Source: Viridibacillus sp050279675
GTDB lineage: Bacteria; Bacillota; Bacilli; Bacillales_A; Planococcaceae
Length of the DNA: 64,000 nucleotides
Reading direction: 5' to 3'
NCBI RefSeq assembly: GCF_050279675.1
Contig: NZ_JBNNUK010000012.1
Span: 1 to 64,000, forward strand
Part shown: positions 62,093-64,000 of the stretch, piece after piece
How positions within the stretch are numbered: position 1 is the first letter of the stretch
Layout of the letters: each line of letters starts with the position of its first letter
The notes under the pieces: model-generated
Database searches by the model: none
Seen by the model: the letters and a program-made list of their open reading frames with translations, nothing else
What the model was told of the DNA's origin: nothing
Translations under genes and position numbers: made by a program

Positions 62093-63592
62093 TTACAAAT
62101 TATAAATTCGAGTATACTTTTCTTTTAAATAATCAGCTAAATATTTGGCATTTAACCCTTCGCCAGTTGCTCCATTTAATAGTTCAAAAGGTTTCTTAAG
62201 TGCTCCATATTGATGTACTCTTTCTGTTAACCATTCACGAATTGGTGTGAGATTACCTTCTGCTAGAAGTTCATCAAAGTTTGGAATATCTCGATCCATC
62301 GCATGTTTAAATTGTGCTGCATACATAAAACCAAGTGCATAAGATGGGAAGTATCCGAAACTACCACCAGACCAATGCATATCCTGTAAGATTCCTTCTG
62401 CATCATTTTCTGGTGTAATACCTAAATACTCTTTGTATTTTGCATTCCATACTTTTGGTAGGTCCTCTGCTTGTAAGTTTCCATTGAATAATTCTTTTTC
62501 AATTTCATATCGAATCATAATATGAAGTGGATATGTTAATTCATCAGCTTCAATTCGAATTAAAGAAGGTTGCGCTACGTTAATTGCACGTAAAAACATT
62601 TCTAATGAGACATTTTCAAATTGTTTCGGTGAGTGTTTTTTCAACATCTCAAAATTATGAGTCCAAAATTCTTTATTGCGTCCTACAAAATTTTCGAAAA
62701 ACAATGACTGAGATTCATGAATACCCATTGAAGTTCCTGTGCTTAGTGGTAAACCATCTAATTCTGGCATTATATTTTGTTCATATAAAGCGTGTCCGCA
62801 TTCATGCACTGTACCAAGAAGTGCAGATCGGAAATCGTGCTCGTCATATTTTGTAGTTACACGAATATCACCTCGGTTTAAACCGATCATAAACGGATGA
62901 ACTGTTTCATCTAAACGACCTGCTTCAAAGTCATAATCAAGTTGTTGTAAAATTTCTAAACAAGCTTCCTTTTGCCCTTCTTTTGGAAAGAAATCAAATA
63001 TGAAGTTCGTATCTGGTTGTTTGTTTGATTCAACAATTTTTTGAACTAATGGGACGATGGTTTCCTTCAATTCCCCAAATACACGGTCCAATATATCCGT
63101 TGTCATATCAGGTTCATATTGGTCCAATAATGTGTTGTATGGATTATTGTCCTTGATACCCCAATACGTAACAAACTTTTGTTGCGCTTCAATAATGCCT
63201 TTTAAATATGGTAAGAATAGACTAAAATCTGATTTATCTTTTGCTTTTTCCCAAACAGCTTCTGCTTTTGATTGAAGTACAACATATGCTTTGTATTCGT
63301 CTGCTGGGATTTTCTTATTTAAATCAAAAGCTTTTTGAGTTTCTTCATATGAACGACGAACAATTTCTGATAGTTCTTCTTTTTTGGTTGAAAGCTCTTG
63401 AAGTATTTCAGCTAATTCATCTGATGTTTGCAAACGGAATAGTTCTGACGAAATCGTTCCTACTACTTCTGCTCGTTGCTCTAGCCCCTTTTTTGGCGCT
63501 CCAGTACGCATATCCCAATAGATTACTGAAAGAGCTTCTTCATAATTATCAATTTTTTTTATGTAATTTAGAAAGCGTTGTTCTACTGACAT
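62093..63592 (-). CDS. M32 metallocarboxypeptidase
   Basis: A 499-residue thermostable-carboxypeptidase-1-type enzyme. The zinc motif His-Glu-x2-His is in TVHECGHALYEQN, with the downstream Glu in GIHESQSLFFENF. Other family blocks are DIRVTTKYDEHDFRSAL and HWSGGSFGYFPSYALGFMYA. It removes C-terminal residues from peptides in the cytoplasm. GGGGGTAATAAA precedes the ATG. Monocistronic. Confidence 0.93.
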   Translation of the reverse strand: MSVEQRFLNYIKKIDNYEEALSVIYWDMRTGAPKKGLEQRAEVVGTISSELFRLQTSDELAEILQELSTKKEELSEIVRRSYEETQKAFDLNKKIPADEYKAYVVLQSKAEAVWEKAKDKSDFSLFLPYLKGIIEAQQKFVTYWGIKDNNPYNTLLDQYEPDMTTDILDRVFGELKETIVPLVQKIVESNKQPDTNFIFDFFPKEGQKEACLEILQQLDYDFEAGRLDETVHPFMIGLNRGDIRVTTKYDEHDFRSALLGTVHECGHALYEQNIMPELDGLPLSTGTSMGIHESQSLFFENFVGRNKEFWTHNFEMLKKHSPKQFENVSLEMFLRAINVAQPSLIRIEADELTYPLHIMIRYEIEKELFNGNLQAEDLPKVWNAKYKEYLGITPENDAEGILQDMHWSGGSFGYFPSYALGFMYAAQFKHAMDRDIPNFDELLAEGNLTPIREWLTERVHQYGALKKPFELLNGATGEGLNAKYLADYLKEKYTRIYNL

Positions 63593-63654
63593 TTTATTAC
63601 CCCCTTATATCCTTCTATTTTATCACGAATTCCGAAGTAAATCAGTTGAAAGAT

Positions 63655-63801
63655 TTTGTTTGTGGCACTATTTGGTATGTTTGTTGCTTTAACTCGACTA
63701 TTTGTTGCACTAACTGATATGTTTGTTACGTTAATTCAGCTATTTGTTGCACTATCTCAGCTGTTTGTTGCACTATCTCAGCTGATTGTTATTTAGCAGA
63801 A
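63655..63801. repeat. 21-bp tandem repeat, about seven units
   Basis: Units of exactly 21 bp begin at 63655, 63676, 63697, 63718, 63739, 63760 and 63781. The two best (63739 and 63760) are GCTATTTGTTGCACTATCTC and A, with one difference. Outer copies drift, keeping TTTGTT. It is not in a gene, although one minus-strand frame reads heptads (AEIVQQT type) with one TAA. Confidence 0.75.
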
Positions 63802-63850
63802 TATTCACGTCATAATATGGTGGAAAACGCTAGTAATTCTTTTCACATTC

Positions 63851-63884
63851 AAAAAAGCCAGCTCATTATATTTGAGCTGGCTTC
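63851..63884 (-). terminator. Terminator of the partial gene at the window edge
   Basis: AGCCAGCTCA / TGAGCTGGCT stem, followed on the minus strand by TTTTTT. Confidence 0.8.
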
Positions 63885-63890
63885 TCCTTA

Positions 63891-64000
63891 TTAAACTTCT
63901 GTTGCTTCAACTGCGAAAATAGGTTGTATTTTCTCTTTATGTTTATATTCTTCTTCATTCAATAAAATATGAATGTCTCCGTGGTCTTTTGAAGTACGGA
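63891..64000 (-). CDS. C-terminal end of an unidentified gene (cut by window edge)
   Basis: An open minus-strand frame enters at the right edge and ends SKDHGDIHILLNEEEYKHKE ... FAVEATEV at TAA (63891-63893), 7 bp before the terminator. About 35 codons are visible; no motif allows a family call. The good terminator and clean frame support a real gene. Confidence 0.55.
   Translation of the reverse strand, partial: RTSKDHGDIHILLNEEEYKHKEKIQPIFAVEATEV

Noticed and set aside
63241..63717. Plus-strand open frame of 158 codons
   Set aside because: It is antisense to the intact M32 carboxypeptidase and runs into the 21-bp repeat; no start signal.
63655..63801. CRISPR array
   Set aside because: Units are contiguous 21-mers without spacers, and no cas gene is present.

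Overview
The window is AT-rich DNA from a low-GC Gram-positive, spore-former-type bacterium, most like the Bacillaceae/Planococcaceae (Lysinibacillus, Solibacillus, Kurthia and relatives). Strong GGAGG-type ribosome binding sites, frequent TTG/GTG starts, and close relatives of Bacillus subtilis YkuI, YfmR, YpgR, YrrT/MccA/MccB, YclM, CoaW, DynA and CheX support this. The assignment is inferred from protein resemblance. No rRNA, tRNA or CRISPR array was seen.

Layout. 0-4.7 kb: accessory DNA with two small genes broken by single in-frame stops, a transposase relic, three or four copies of a dispersed repeat, an AhpD-like protein, and a regulated luciferase-like oxidoreductase unit. 4.7-14.6 kb: mixed singletons (cyclophilin lipoprotein, aeRF1-type factor, degenerate EAL protein YkuI, small membrane protein, LRAT-fold protein next to a cell-wall amidase, PfkB kinase, PH-domain protein, acetyltransferase). 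14.8-23.2 kb: housekeeping block (CvfC/YpgR, ABC-F YfmR, HD hydrolase, yrrT-mccA-mccB transsulfuration operon, formate-THF ligase). 23.2-26.8 kb: gene graveyard of decayed genes ending in a dead tyrosine integrase, probably a degraded integrated element. 26.9-52.4 kb: core genes (cold-shock protein, CNNM/CBS protein, aspartokinase, RNase H-like protein, MarR/MFS pair, pantothenate kinase, amidohydrolase, SDR/MarR pair, squalene-synthase-like enzyme, D-serine dehydratase, GdhA, PurC, PepF, TerC, rhodanese and the tandem dynamin DynA). 52.4-55.9 kb: a Fur-type promoter driving a 29-residue membrane peptide, CheX, and a ba3-type cytochrome oxidase operon behind an Fnr/Crp-like site. 56.0-61.0 kb: an RsbY/RsbM/RsbK-like stress module. 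61.4-64 kb: an AhpD-like protein, an M32 carboxypeptidase, a 21-bp tandem repeat, and the C-terminal end of an unidentified gene.

The most notable signals are: (1) the Fur-boxed promoter, 29-codon membrane peptide and private terminator (52462-52684); (2) the TGTGA-N6-TCACA site centred exactly 41.5 bp upstream of the predicted start of the ba3 oxidase operon; (3) the sensor kinase / CheR / PP2C stress module without sigB in view; (4) the LRAT plus amidase pair facing a holin-like membrane protein; (5) the number of small genes interrupted by one or a few stops. Most intact genes are bounded by clear intrinsic terminators, so transcription units can be read off well.
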